Below are positions 9,350-16,505 of a stretch of DNA of 64,000 bases, piece by piece (the stretch's first letter is position 1; the number at the start of each line of letters is the position of its first letter). This DNA is from Chloracidobacterium sp. (lineage in GTDB: Bacteria > Acidobacteriota > Blastocatellia > Pyrinomonadales > Pyrinomonadaceae). The translations under genes and the position numbers were made by a program. The stretch covers positions 1,116,001 to 1,180,000 of the forward strand of contig JADJTD010000001.1 in NCBI GenBank assembly GCA_016711345.1. Direction: 5' to 3'. The notes beneath the pieces are model-generated. The model made no database searches. It had not been told where the DNA came from and saw only the letters and a program-made list of their open reading frames with translations.

Positions 9350-9867
9350 TCGCCAAAGAGGAACCTGCCTCACTTTCCACATTTAGCTCCACACTTTCAT
9401 ACATCTGTTCGCTATCAAACCGACTATTGACCGGGCAGCGATCATACAAGAAGGAATGTCGCAATACGACAATTAACTGGCACGAGAAACATGCGGGTAC
9501 GAGGACTTTTGGAGAGCGGCTGGCTGACTCGGTGGCGCTGGGAATGGGTTCTTGGAAGTTCATACTCTTTCAATCACTGATCGTTATCATATGGATGGCC
9601 TTGAATGTGTTCGGATTGATCTATCACTGGGACGCGTATCCATTTATTCTGCTCAATCTCGTTTTCTCTACTCAGGCCGCTTACGCCGCGCCGATAATTA
9701 TGATGAGCCAAAACAGGTCGTCCGAACGCGACCGCGAGCATGCGGCGGCGGACTATCTAACCAATACAGAAGCCAAAAAAGAGATCGAGGAGCTAATGGC
9801 CATCCTGCACAAAATAGACGTTCAAAAACTGGATAAGATCATCTTGATGTTAGGCGAAAAGACGTAA
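9277..9867 (+). CDS. DUF1003 family membrane protein (start uncertain)
   Basis: The core of this protein is a DUF1003 domain: FGERLADSVALGMGSWKFI, two membrane helices (IWMALNVFGLI and FILLNLVFSTQAAYAAPII), then MMSQNRSSERDREHAAADYL and a C-terminal helix. The function of DUF1003 is unknown. No in-frame ATG precedes the domain. The longest frame opens at TTG 9277, overlapping the previous gene by 73 bases, and a TTG at 9427 would give a cleaner start. The domain call is firm; the N-terminus is not. Confidence 0.75.
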   Translation: MADYRSVGRLCVACRLDLHNAAGLIAKEEPASLSTFSSTLSYICSLSNRLLTGQRSYKKECRNTTINWHEKHAGTRTFGERLADSVALGMGSWKFILFQSLIVIIWMALNVFGLIYHWDAYPFILLNLVFSTQAAYAAPIIMMSQNRSSERDREHAAADYLTNTEAKKEIEELMAILHKIDVQKLDKIILMLGEKT

Positions 9868-10009
9868 GGTGGGTGGCATAAACCCACGAGGTCCGACACC
9901 AGATCTATCGAATGGCGTCCACGCCTCTATCGTACTAGAGACATCAACCCCTCTTTTATCCAGTACAGCGAAAATAAAAACACTTTCATATAAATTCCTC
10001 ACATTATCC

Positions 10010-10052
10010 AAAAAAAAACGAAGGACGGCCTCGTTCTAAAAAAGCCGTCCTT
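10010..10052 (-). terminator. Rho-independent terminator, downstream of the first Crp/Fnr gene
   Basis: AAGGACGGC (10021-10029) and GCCGTCCTT (10044-10052) form a 9-bp stem. On the minus strand it is followed by a run of T (10018-10010). It lies about 215 bases past the Crp/Fnr stop codon, so the transcript would carry a long 3' tail. Confidence 0.75.
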
Positions 10053-10220
10053 CCACATAGCGTTCGCTATCAGTATAAAAGGTCAAATAAAAACGGCCTT
10101 CGTCAATTGGAATCGAATAACATTTGGTTGGTTACAGAATGCGAGTTTGGAAAGTGCACTCATTTAGTTCTAATCAACTCGGGCTTAATATGATTAGAAC
10201 AGTTCGGCAAGGCCCACTCA

Positions 10221-10234
10221 GTGCGCTATCGTAC
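10221..10234. promoter_or_regulatory. GTGCG-N4-CGCAC-type palindrome (imperfect copy)
   Basis: GTGCGCTATCGTAC differs at one base from the perfect palindrome at 12448-12461. It lies just beyond the 3' end of the first Crp/Fnr gene. It is one of four copies confined to 10.2-12.5 kb. Confidence 0.4.
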
Positions 10235-10268
10235 ATTAGGAAAAAAAATTATCTGGCAATTCGGTACG

Positions 10269-11006
10269 CTATGCAGCTGTTCGGGATCCCGCACGACCAA
10301 GCAGTCGGATATATTCGGTATTGACGACCGCGTAACATTCGCAGACCGCTTTCTCTAACCCTTTTCGGTCCAGTACGGTGATCGATCCGCGAACATTTTT
10401 AATTAATCCTCGCTGTGATAACTTTTGGGCGGCAAGTGTCACACCTTCGCGGCGAACACCGAGCATGTTTGAGATCAGGTCGTGCGTCATTACAAGCTTA
10501 TCCGTGTCCAAGCGGTCATGGCTGAGCAGCAGCCATCGGCAAAGCTGTTGGTCAACCGAGTGAAGCCGGTTGCAAACGGCCGTCTGTGAGATCTGAGCCA
10601 TTAATGCCTGCGTGTATCGCAGCAGTATTTTTTGAAACACCCCACCAAGCGTAAACTCCTCTTTCATTGACTTTGTATCCATTTTAAAGGCCTCGCCTGC
10701 ACTTTGGATTATGGCACGGTTGGTAGTCGTCTCACCGCCCATAAACAGCTCAATGCCAAGTATTCCGTCGTTGCCAACCACGCCGATCTCAGCCGTTGCT
10801 CCGTTCTGCATAATGTAGAGCAACGACATTATCGCCGTCGTCGGAAAATAGACGTAATCCATCCTGTCGCCGCTTTCGTGCAGCACTTGCCCAAGTTTGA
10901 GCGATATTGGTTTAAGGTGTGGAGTTATGCGGCTGAATTCATCTGCCGGCAGAGCGGCAAGCAAATGATTCTTTAAAGCGGCGTTCGTGTTTGGGACAGG
11001 AAGCAT
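10269..11006 (-). CDS. Crp/Fnr family transcription regulator (paralogue 1)
   Basis: The 245-residue protein has an N-terminal cyclic-nucleotide-binding-type beta-roll (PHLKPISLKLGQVLHESGD, then YFPTTAIMSL). A long dimerisation helix follows, then a C-terminal winged helix whose recognition region is HDLISNMLGVRREGVTLAAQ. The ATG at 11006 is chosen because GGAG lies 8 bases upstream; the frame stays open to 11069 without a better signal. It is clearly paralogous to the regulator at 11289-12026 (shared CNR.H.V, RWLL, GVRRE blocks). An operator-like palindrome (11107-11128) lies about 100 bases upstream. Ligand and targets are unknown. Confidence 0.9.
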   Translation of the reverse strand: MLPVPNTNAALKNHLLAALPADEFSRITPHLKPISLKLGQVLHESGDRMDYVYFPTTAIMSLLYIMQNGATAEIGVVGNDGILGIELFMGGETTTNRAIIQSAGEAFKMDTKSMKEEFTLGGVFQKILLRYTQALMAQISQTAVCNRLHSVDQQLCRWLLLSHDRLDTDKLVMTHDLISNMLGVRREGVTLAAQKLSQRGLIKNVRGSITVLDRKGLEKAVCECYAVVNTEYIRLLGRAGSRTAA

Positions 11007-11106
11007 AACATTTCTCCGTTTTCTGAGTATAATTGAATGAATGCGATCTACGGGGATTGATTGCTTCACACAGAATATATATCAAAACAACGAGAAAAGA
11101 AATGTC

Positions 11107-11128
11107 CTTAGTGCGATAGCGCACTAAG
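11107..11128. promoter_or_regulatory. Perfect palindrome upstream of Crp/Fnr paralogue 1
   Basis: The core TTAGTGCGATAGCGCACTAA is a palindrome with arms CTTAGTGCG/CGCACTAAG around an ATAG centre. A 9-bp arm with a 4-bp centre fits the two-fold symmetric half-site layout of Crp/Fnr dimers, although the bases differ from the E. coli Crp and Fnr consensus. Its place upstream of a Crp/Fnr gene suggests autoregulation (inference). Confidence 0.6.
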
Positions 11129-11130
11129 CC

Positions 11131-11160
11131 CAAGGCAAGGCAAGGCAAGGCAAGGCAAGG
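11131..11160. repeat. CAAGG microsatellite, six copies
   Basis: Six exact tandem copies of CAAGG begin three bases after the palindrome at 11107-11128. Short tandem repeats of this kind change copy number by slippage. This one lies in the upstream region of Crp/Fnr paralogue 1, outside any supported gene. Confidence 0.95.
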
Positions 11161-11288
11161 CAATAAAATACTACGTGGCAGGTGGGGAGGATCAAAGTCC
11201 GATGTCTCTTTTAGGCAATGATTTTGCCGTTAGCCAATATACTACCGGCAAACTCCAGCGTTTCATGTTCACACTTTCTACTATGGAA

Positions 11289-12026
11289 TTAGTTGATCGC
11301 CTTATTTGCGACCGCTTCGTAATTTGGATCGCTTTTTGAAATGATCTTATAGCAATTACAGGCCACGGCCTTCAAGCCTTTTACATCGAGGATCGACAAT
11401 TTACCCCTGTGGTAACTGATAAAACCACGTTCGTCAAAACTTCTCGCTGTTTTATTTACGGCCTCACGTCGGACACCGACCATATTCGCTAAAAACTCCT
11501 GTGTGATCTGAAATATGCCTGTTTTCATCCGGTCGTTTGTCATGAGCAGCCAACGTGCCATACGAGATTCGACCGGGTGAAAACGGTTGCAGGCCGCAGA
11601 CTGCGCCGTTTGGGCCATTAGCGATTGCACGAAGCGTTTCAAAACTTGCTGCAATTTGTTGCTCGTTTCGCACTCTTTGACAAAGTCCGCCGCCGTCATT
11701 CGTAAAGCAAAGCCCGCACCCTGCACAAGTGCGATGTTGTTCGAGGTTTTTGCACCAAGAAATGCCGGGATGCCGATCATCCCTTCATTGCCGACGATGC
11801 CGACTTCCAGCGTTTGATCGCCATCGACCGCGGAAAGTAATGACACAATTCCGCTCTCAGGAAAATAGACGTGGCGAATGACACCTCCTGTTTTGTAAAG
11901 AGTAGTGCCAAAAACCAACTCTATCCGCTCAGAATTTCCGAGTAGATTTTGATAGTCCTTATCGGGCAAAGAGGTGAGTAGACGGTTAGTTGATTTTCCG
12001 CTAACGGATTTTCCTGTTTTAGACAT
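11289..12026 (-). CDS. Crp/Fnr family transcription regulator (paralogue 2)
   Basis: The 245-residue protein has the same layout as its neighbour: a beta-roll sensor (FGTTLYKTGGVIRHVYFPES), then VGIVGNEGMIGIPAFLG, and a helix containing CNRFHPVESRMARWLL. The C-terminal winged helix has TQEFLANMVGVRREAVNKTA. AGGAG 7 bases before the ATG at 12026 fixes the start; the frame extends to 12077 without support. A GTGCG-type palindrome lies about 105 bases upstream (12132-12145), matching the arrangement at paralogue 1. The two genes are separated by 282 bases, so each probably has its own promoter. Confidence 0.9.
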   Translation of the reverse strand: MSKTGKSVSGKSTNRLLTSLPDKDYQNLLGNSERIELVFGTTLYKTGGVIRHVYFPESGIVSLLSAVDGDQTLEVGIVGNEGMIGIPAFLGAKTSNNIALVQGAGFALRMTAADFVKECETSNKLQQVLKRFVQSLMAQTAQSAACNRFHPVESRMARWLLMTNDRMKTGIFQITQEFLANMVGVRREAVNKTARSFDERGFISYHRGKLSILDVKGLKAVACNCYKIISKSDPNYEAVANKAIN

Positions 12027-12131
12027 TGAGATCTCCTTGCTTTTGTCGAGTAAAAAAAATCGCAATGGAAATAACAATCACCGCGATTTACAAACAATGT
12101 CTAAGAATGAAACAAAAAAATAATCTCCGCC

Positions 12132-12145
12132 GTGCGGTAGCACAC
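12132..12145. promoter_or_regulatory. GTGCG-type palindrome upstream of Crp/Fnr paralogue 2
   Basis: GTGCGGTAGCACAC matches the core at 11111-11124 in 12 of 14 positions. It lies about 105 bases before the start of paralogue 2, the same distance at which paralogue 1 carries its site. Confidence 0.45.
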
Positions 12146-12275
12146 ACAGTAAAAGCAAAAATGGCGTTTTTTGTTAAAAGGTCTCGATGTGATGATTTAT
12201 ATGGTTGAGTTAAAACGACAATAGAGAAGAATCGCTAGGGCAGGAGCTAAATATCGCGAACCGAAAGCAAAAATA

Positions 12276-12360
12276 AGGATGCCTAAGTTTTCCCCAAAAC
12301 ATCAGGCATCCTACAAATAGCAGCATCACCTGCTAAAGTTACGGCCTAAGCCGTTTTCCC
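12276..12360 (+). ncRNA. Candidate structured RNA: three consecutive hairpins
   Basis: Three stems follow each other. AGGATGCCT (12276-12284) pairs with AGGCATCCT (12304-12312) and encloses an inner GTTTT/AAAAC stem. TAGCAG (12318-12323) pairs with CTGCTA (12330-12335). ACGGC pairs with GCCGT (12341-12354) and is followed by TTTCCCC. The last looks like a weak terminator. No coding frame fits and I recognise no known RNA family. The strand is inferred from the trailing T-run. Confidence 0.35.
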
Positions 12361-12447
12361 CTTGTACTTGGCCCGAGAAATGAATGAACAAAAGTTAATC
12401 ATATCTCGAAACCATTTGTAAGATATCGCTTTCAAAATAAGTGGTCA

Positions 12448-12461
12448 GTGCGCTATCGCAC
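12448..12461. promoter_or_regulatory. Perfect GTGCG-CTAT-CGCAC palindrome
   Basis: GTGCGCTATCGCAC has perfect 5-bp arms. It lies between the candidate structured RNA and the 3' end of the peptidoglycan-binding-like gene, so its target is unclear. Confidence 0.5.
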
Positions 12462-12486
12462 ATAGTAATATGGAGGCTTGCAGTGC

Positions 12487-12520
12487 AAAAAAAGAGCCGG
12501 TGCTCAAAACAAGCACCGGC
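12487..12520 (-). terminator. Rho-independent terminator of the PG-binding-like gene
   Basis: GCCGGTGCT (12496-12504) pairs with AGCACCGGC (12512-12520). On the minus strand CTC and seven T follow (12493-12487). It lies 26 bases past the stop of the gene at 12546-13277. Confidence 0.85.
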
Positions 12521-12545
12521 CGCCTAGTAAAAATTGAAAGGCCTC

Positions 12546-13277
12546 CTAGTCCTTGTCTTTTCCTTTACCCTTGCCTTCATCGTAAGCCTTTTGGGCAGCT
12601 ACGTTTGCTTTTTGTTTGTCAGTTAAAGCAATGCCCATTTTCTCAAGTGTTGCTGCGTTGATCCCGCCGGTGGCTTTCAAGTCATGGGCTTCCTGATATT
12701 TTTTTACTGCTTCCTTCAGGTCATCACTACGCTCACCGTCTGCCTCGCCGGAGAATAATTTCGCTTCTTTTAGTTTGGTTTGGAGAGTGGTGATCTGTTC
12801 TTTAGTAGCTTGAAACGGAGCCGGCCGTTTTGGGCCTTCGGACGTGGATGCCGTTGAAGTTGTTGACGAAGTTGATGCCGTTGTCTTCGTAGTTGTCGAT
12901 GTCGCTTTCGCATCTGACGCCGGTTCAACGCCTTTCTGTTTATCCGTCAGAGCGATGCCCATTTTTGTAAGCGTCGCTTTATCGAATTTGCCATTTTGAT
13001 CGAGGCCGTTTGCTTTCTGATAGGCTTTGATCGCCGGTCTGCATTCGCCATAAGTTCCCGTCGCCTCGCCGTCCCAAAGCTTCTTTTCGATAAGAATTTC
13101 CTGGCCTTTTCTTATCTGTTCTTTGGTCGGGCGAAACGCCGTAGCCTTTGGAGTGTCGCTTGTTGACGCCTTTGTTTCGGTCTTATCGGCCTTACCTGCT
13201 GCCGAATCGTCCTGAGCATAAATTCCTGCCGAAAATAACAGACAAACCGACACAACGAGCAATATTTTCTTAATCAT
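12546..13277 (-). CDS. Secreted protein with two peptidoglycan-binding-like repeats
   Basis: The 243-residue protein has a signal peptide (about 1-21, cleavage near IYAQ) and two copies of a roughly 65-residue unit, each opening with TKEQI and closing with ATL.KMGIALTDKQK. Each unit resembles the PG_binding_1 three-helix fold (K.YQ..NGL and K.YQEAHDL). A Ser/Thr/Ala-rich linker of about 30 residues separates them, and the tail is Lys/Asp-rich. No catalytic domain is attached, so it may be a wall-associated or structural protein. GGAG before the ATG and a strong terminator after the stop define a single-gene unit. Confidence 0.75.
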   Translation of the reverse strand: MIKKILLVVSVCLLFSAGIYAQDDSAAGKADKTETKASTSDTPKATAFRPTKEQIRKGQEILIEKKLWDGEATGTYGECRPAIKAYQKANGLDQNGKFDKATLTKMGIALTDKQKGVEPASDAKATSTTTKTTASTSSTTSTASTSEGPKRPAPFQATKEQITTLQTKLKEAKLFSGEADGERSDDLKEAVKKYQEAHDLKATGGINAATLEKMGIALTDKQKANVAAQKAYDEGKGKGKDKD

Positions 13278-13423
13278 ACTTTCTCCTGATTGTTACGGCA
13301 TTAGAAAAGACCTAGTAAAAGACTCAATTTGTCTCATCTCAACCGCTCTAATATTATTTGTATATCCTCAAAAGTATTATTCTATTTGAATAACATGTCA
13401 AGGATTTTGTCATAGATTTTCAC

Positions 13424-13498
13424 AAAGGAGGTGACAAAAACTTGCTGAATGAGCCTTCATTCAGTTATACTTTCGACAGGACTAATACCCGATTATGA
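13424..13498 (+). promoter_or_regulatory. fadN leader: perfect Shine-Dalgarno and 18-codon ORF coupled to fadN
   Basis: AAAGGAGGTGA (13424-13434) is a full anti-16S match. It is followed after 7 bases by TTG (13442) opening an 18-codon frame whose stop TGA (13496-13498) overlaps the fadN start in ATGA. fadN itself has no Shine-Dalgarno at normal distance (AGG is 14 bases away). Translation of the leader could therefore deliver ribosomes to fadN. The leader peptide is not similar to anything I know. If transcription instead starts inside the leader, this signal would be absent from the mRNA. Confidence 0.4.
13445..13464. promoter_or_regulatory. FadR(TetR-type)-like operator upstream of fadN
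   Basis: CTGAATGAGCCTTCATTCAG is a perfect palindrome with 8-bp arms and a 4-bp centre. It contains TGAATGA-N4-TCATTCA, the published core of the Bacillus subtilis FadR (YsiA) box that controls fatty-acid degradation genes. It lies directly before fadN and next to a possible -10 (TATACT, 13466-13471). Repression relieved by long-chain acyl-CoA is the expected logic, by analogy. No fadR gene is in the window. Confidence 0.75.
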
Positions 13499-15900
13499 AT
13501 ATTGCAAAAGCTGCCGTTTTAGGTGCGGGAACAATGGGAGCGGCCATCGCCGCACATCTTTCGAATGCAGGAATACCAACATTACTGCTTGATATCGCTC
13601 CGGCGGAATTGACGGCGGACGAAGAGAAAAAAGGCTTTACCCTCGAATCTTCTGCGGTGCGAAACCGCATCGTCAATTCCCTGTTTGAAGCCGCCAAAAA
13701 GCTCAAGCCTGCACCGTTCATGCTTGCAGACAATGCAAAGCTCATTACGACGGGCAATTTCACTGACGATCTGATAAAGCTCAAGGATTGTGATCTCGTG
13801 ATCGAGGCAGTTGTTGAAAATCTTGATATTAAACACAAGCTGTTTGCCGAAGTTGAAAAGCATCGCAAGCCCGGCTCGGTGATCGCCTCGAACACAAGCG
13901 GTATTCCGATCGAGTCCATCGCCGAGCCGTTTTCGGACGATTTCAAACAGCATTTCGTCGGCATACATTTCTTTAATCCGCCGCGCTACATGAAGCTCGT
14001 CGAGGTGATTCCCGGCACACAGACGAGCGGCGAGATCGCTTGTAAAATTTCCGGCTTCCTCGATCAACGCCTTGGCAAAGGCGTCGTTCCGGCGAAGGAT
14101 AAACCAAACTTTATCGCCAACCGTATCGGGACATTTGCGATGATGGCGACTGTCCACGAAATGCTCGAAATGGGATTTACGCCGACCGAGATCGATCAGA
14201 TCACAGGCAAGGCGATCGGCCATGCAAAGTCGGCAACGTTTCGCACAAGCGACCTAGTCGGCCTAGACGTTCTCGCCCACGTCAACAATAATCTCTACCC
14301 TGCCGTACCCGATGACGAAGACCGCGATGCCTTTCTTGTGCCGGACCTGATCAACAAAATGCTTGAGAAAAAGTTGCTCGGCGATAAGTCGAATGGCGGT
14401 TTTTTCAAGAAGTCCAAAGACGCAGAAGGCAATCGGCAGATACTCGAGCTTGATCTTGAAACCTTTGAATACAAACCGCAGACAAAGACCAAATTCCCTT
14501 CTCTCGACGCTGCCAAACAAACCGACGATCTGGAAAAGCGTATAAAGATGCTCGTTTGGGGCGACGACAAAGTCGGTCTATTTTTGTGGAAGACAATGTC
14601 GAGGACGTTTCGTTATGCGGCCAATCGCATTCCTGAAATTGCCGACACAATTGTCGAAATTGATAACGCGATCAAGTGGGGCTTTGGTTGGGAGATCGGC
14701 GTTTTCGAGACGTGGGACGCCATTGGTTTGCCCGAGTCGGTAGAACGGATGCGTAAAGAAGGTCAGCCTATTCCTGCCAACGTCGAAAAAATGCTTGCGG
14801 CCGGAGCTACGAGCTTTTATAAAAGTAAAAGCGGTGAGCACGAAGCCTACGATCTGGTCAATGGCGAATATAAATCCGTTCCGCCGCGTTCCGGCGTTCT
14901 CATTCTGAAAGATGTCAAAGAACGCACCGCAACGATCAAGACCAATCCCGGCGCTTCGCTGATCGATCTTGGCGATGGCGTTGCGTGTCTCGAATTTCAC
15001 TCAAAGATGAACTCGATCGGCGGGGATACTGTTCAAATGATGAACTTCGCTATCGACGAAGTGGAGCGAAATTTCAAAGGCCTCGTCGTCGGCAATCAAG
15101 GCGGCAATTTCTCAGCAGGCGCAAATATTATGATGCTCCTGCTCGCCGCGCAGGAAGAAGAATGGGACGACATCAACATGATGGTCGCCACGCTTCAAAA
15201 GACAATTATGCGGCTGCGTTATTCGGCAAAACCTGTTGTGACCGCTCCGTATGGTTTAACGCTCGGAGGCGGCTGTGAGATCGCGATGCACGGGGATAAA
15301 GTTCGCGCGGCGGGTGAAACATACATCGGCCTTGTCGAGGTCGGCGTCGGTGTAATTCCGGCCGGCGGCGGAACAAAAGAAATGACAATGCGTGCGATGG
15401 ACGCCTGGGCCAAGGCTCCGGATTCTGATCCGCTCGCGTTCATGAAAAAGACCTTCGAGACCATCGGAATGGGCAAAGTAGCAACCTCTGCGCAGGAAGG
15501 ACGCTCATTCGGATTTCTTCGTGATTCCGACGCGATATCAATGAACGGCGACCGCTTGATACAGGACGCAAAGCAGGAAGTGCTGAATCTCGATGCTTCT
15601 GGCTATGTTCAGCCGGTCGAACGTACCGACATCACGGTCCTTGGTGAGGCCGGCGAGTCTGCGATGAAACTCGCTCTTCATATGATGAAACAGGGCGGCT
15701 TTATCTCGGATCACGATCAACTCATAGGCAAAAAGCTCGCCCACGTTATGAGCGGCGGCACGATCAATCATAAGACGCAGGTTAGCGAACGTTACCTACT
15801 CGACCTCGAACGCGAGGCTTTTGTATCGCTCTGTGGTGAACGAAAAACGCAGGATAGAATTGCTGCGATGTTGAAAACCGGAAAACCGCTTAGAAATTAG
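13495..15900 (+). CDS. fadN: 3-hydroxyacyl-CoA dehydrogenase / enoyl-CoA hydratase
   Basis: The 801-residue bifunctional beta-oxidation enzyme has the dehydrogenase half first and the hydratase half last. This is the order of B. subtilis FadN and the reverse of E. coli FadB. The NAD motif GAGTMGAAIAAHL is at residues 9-21, catalytic-His block HFFNPPRYMKLVEVIPG at about 157, and a second HAD C-terminal domain follows. The crotonase half (from about 480) has the oxyanion-hole segment FSAGANI and both catalytic glutamates, in GGGCEIAM and GLVEVGVGVIPAGGG. It hydrates trans-2-enoyl-CoA and oxidises the resulting 3-hydroxyacyl-CoA. A FadR-like operator lies just upstream. fadA and fadE follow on the same strand, separated by four unrelated genes. 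Confidence 0.95.
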   Translation: MNIAKAAVLGAGTMGAAIAAHLSNAGIPTLLLDIAPAELTADEEKKGFTLESSAVRNRIVNSLFEAAKKLKPAPFMLADNAKLITTGNFTDDLIKLKDCDLVIEAVVENLDIKHKLFAEVEKHRKPGSVIASNTSGIPIESIAEPFSDDFKQHFVGIHFFNPPRYMKLVEVIPGTQTSGEIACKISGFLDQRLGKGVVPAKDKPNFIANRIGTFAMMATVHEMLEMGFTPTEIDQITGKAIGHAKSATFRTSDLVGLDVLAHVNNNLYPAVPDDEDRDAFLVPDLINKMLEKKLLGDKSNGGFFKKSKDAEGNRQILELDLETFEYKPQTKTKFPSLDAAKQTDDLEKRIKMLVWGDDKVGLFLWKTMSRTFRYAANRIPEIADTIVEIDNAIKWGFGWEIGVFETWDAIGLPESVERMRKEGQPIPANVEKMLAAGATSFYKSKSGEHEAYDLVNGEYKSVPPRSGVLILKDVKERTATIKTNPGASLIDLGDGVACLEFHSKMNSIGGDTVQMMNFAIDEVERNFKGLVVGNQGGNFSAGANIMMLLLAAQEEEWDDINMMVATLQKTIMRLRYSAKPVVTAPYGLTLGGGCEIAMHGDKVRAAGETYIGLVEVGVGVIPAGGGTKEMTMRAMDAWAKAPDSDPLAFMKKTFETIGMGKVATSAQEGRSFGFLRDSDAISMNGDRLIQDAKQEVLNLDASGYVQPVERTDITVLGEAGESAMKLALHMMKQGGFISDHDQLIGKKLAHVMSGGTINHKTQVSERYLLDLEREAFVSLCGERKTQDRIAAMLKTGKPLRN

Positions 15901-15917
15901 CCACTTGGAGGAATGGG

Positions 15918-16487
15918 ATGGACGAACGAATTCAGTACATTACGTCGGAAATGTCAAAAATCGCAGATGACGCGCGAGTGTCATTCGGCGGACTTTCCGC
16001 TGAACAACTGAACTGGAAACCGTCGGAAAAAGGCTGGAGCGTGGCTCAGTGTCTGGATCACGTCATCAAGACTAATCACGAATTTGACGCCGAGTTTCAA
16101 AAGCTGGCTTCGGGAAAACGGCAGAATTCGTTCTGGGAAAATTACTCGCCTTTCTCATCGTGGGCCGGACGGTTTCTGATAAATGCCGTTTCGGAAGATT
16201 CGAAAAAAGCAAAAGCACCTTCACAACGAATCGTGCCGCCGAGCGATGTCTCGGGCGATATCGTAGAGAAGTTTGTCGAACATATGGCCGAGGTTAATAA
16301 GCAGATCGAGTCCTGTGCCGGAGTCGACCGCGAAAAGACGGTCGTAACATCACCGTTTCTATTTGTTTTTACGTACAAGCTTGACGATGCGTTTACCGTA
16401 CTCGTCGAACATACAAAACGACATATCCGCCAGGCAAAGCGGGTAATGGAAAGTGAAAGCTTTCCGATTTCAGAATCGGAACGATAG
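15918..16487 (+). CDS. DinB superfamily protein
   Basis: The 189-residue protein is a DinB-like four-helix protein. FGGLSAEQLNWKPSEKGWSV is followed by AQCLDHVIKTNHEF, where the family's first metal-ligand histidine sits (H50 region), and the closing helix VLVEHTKRHIRQAKRV carries the other histidines. Family members are putative metal-dependent enzymes, some thiol-transferases. A strong GGAGG lies 7 bases before ATG. The stop codon TAG falls in a segment (CGATAGCGACTGGGT) related to the repeat at 17060-17136. Confidence 0.85.
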   Translation: MDERIQYITSEMSKIADDARVSFGGLSAEQLNWKPSEKGWSVAQCLDHVIKTNHEFDAEFQKLASGKRQNSFWENYSPFSSWAGRFLINAVSEDSKKAKAPSQRIVPPSDVSGDIVEKFVEHMAEVNKQIESCAGVDREKTVVTSPFLFVFTYKLDDAFTVLVEHTKRHIRQAKRVMESESFPISESER

Positions 16488-16505
16488 CGACTGGGTAGAA
16501 CTTTT

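Larger units (their letters stand above)
9868..10268. other. Intergenic region holding a terminator and an operator-like palindrome
   Basis: The gap lies between the convergent DUF1003 and Crp/Fnr genes. It contains a minus-strand terminator at 10010-10052 and a GTGCG-type palindrome at 10221-10234. An open frame at 10124-10324 has no recognisable product and is not called. Confidence 0.5.
12027..12545. other. Regulatory intergenic region between Crp/Fnr paralogue 2 and the PG-binding gene
   Basis: About 520 bases without a supported gene. It holds two GTGCG-type palindromes (12132-12145, 12448-12461), three hairpins in a row (12276-12360) and the terminator of the peptidoglycan-binding-like gene (12487-12520). 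Confidence 0.6.

Noticed and set aside
9143..9867. Frameshifted single gene joining the 68-residue protein and DUF1003
   Set aside because: The small protein ends cleanly with two membrane helices and nothing in it matches the N-terminus expected for DUF1003.
10939..11163. Minus-strand frame reading through the CAAGG array (repeated Leu-Ala-Leu-Pro-Cys)
   Set aside because: The repeat pattern is just the microsatellite translated. The frame overlaps the Crp/Fnr start and has no ribosome site.
12276..12360. Cyclic-di-GMP (GEMM) riboswitch
   Set aside because: TAAAGTTACGGCCTAAG looks vaguely similar, but the conserved GCAAACC half and GNRA tetraloop are absent.
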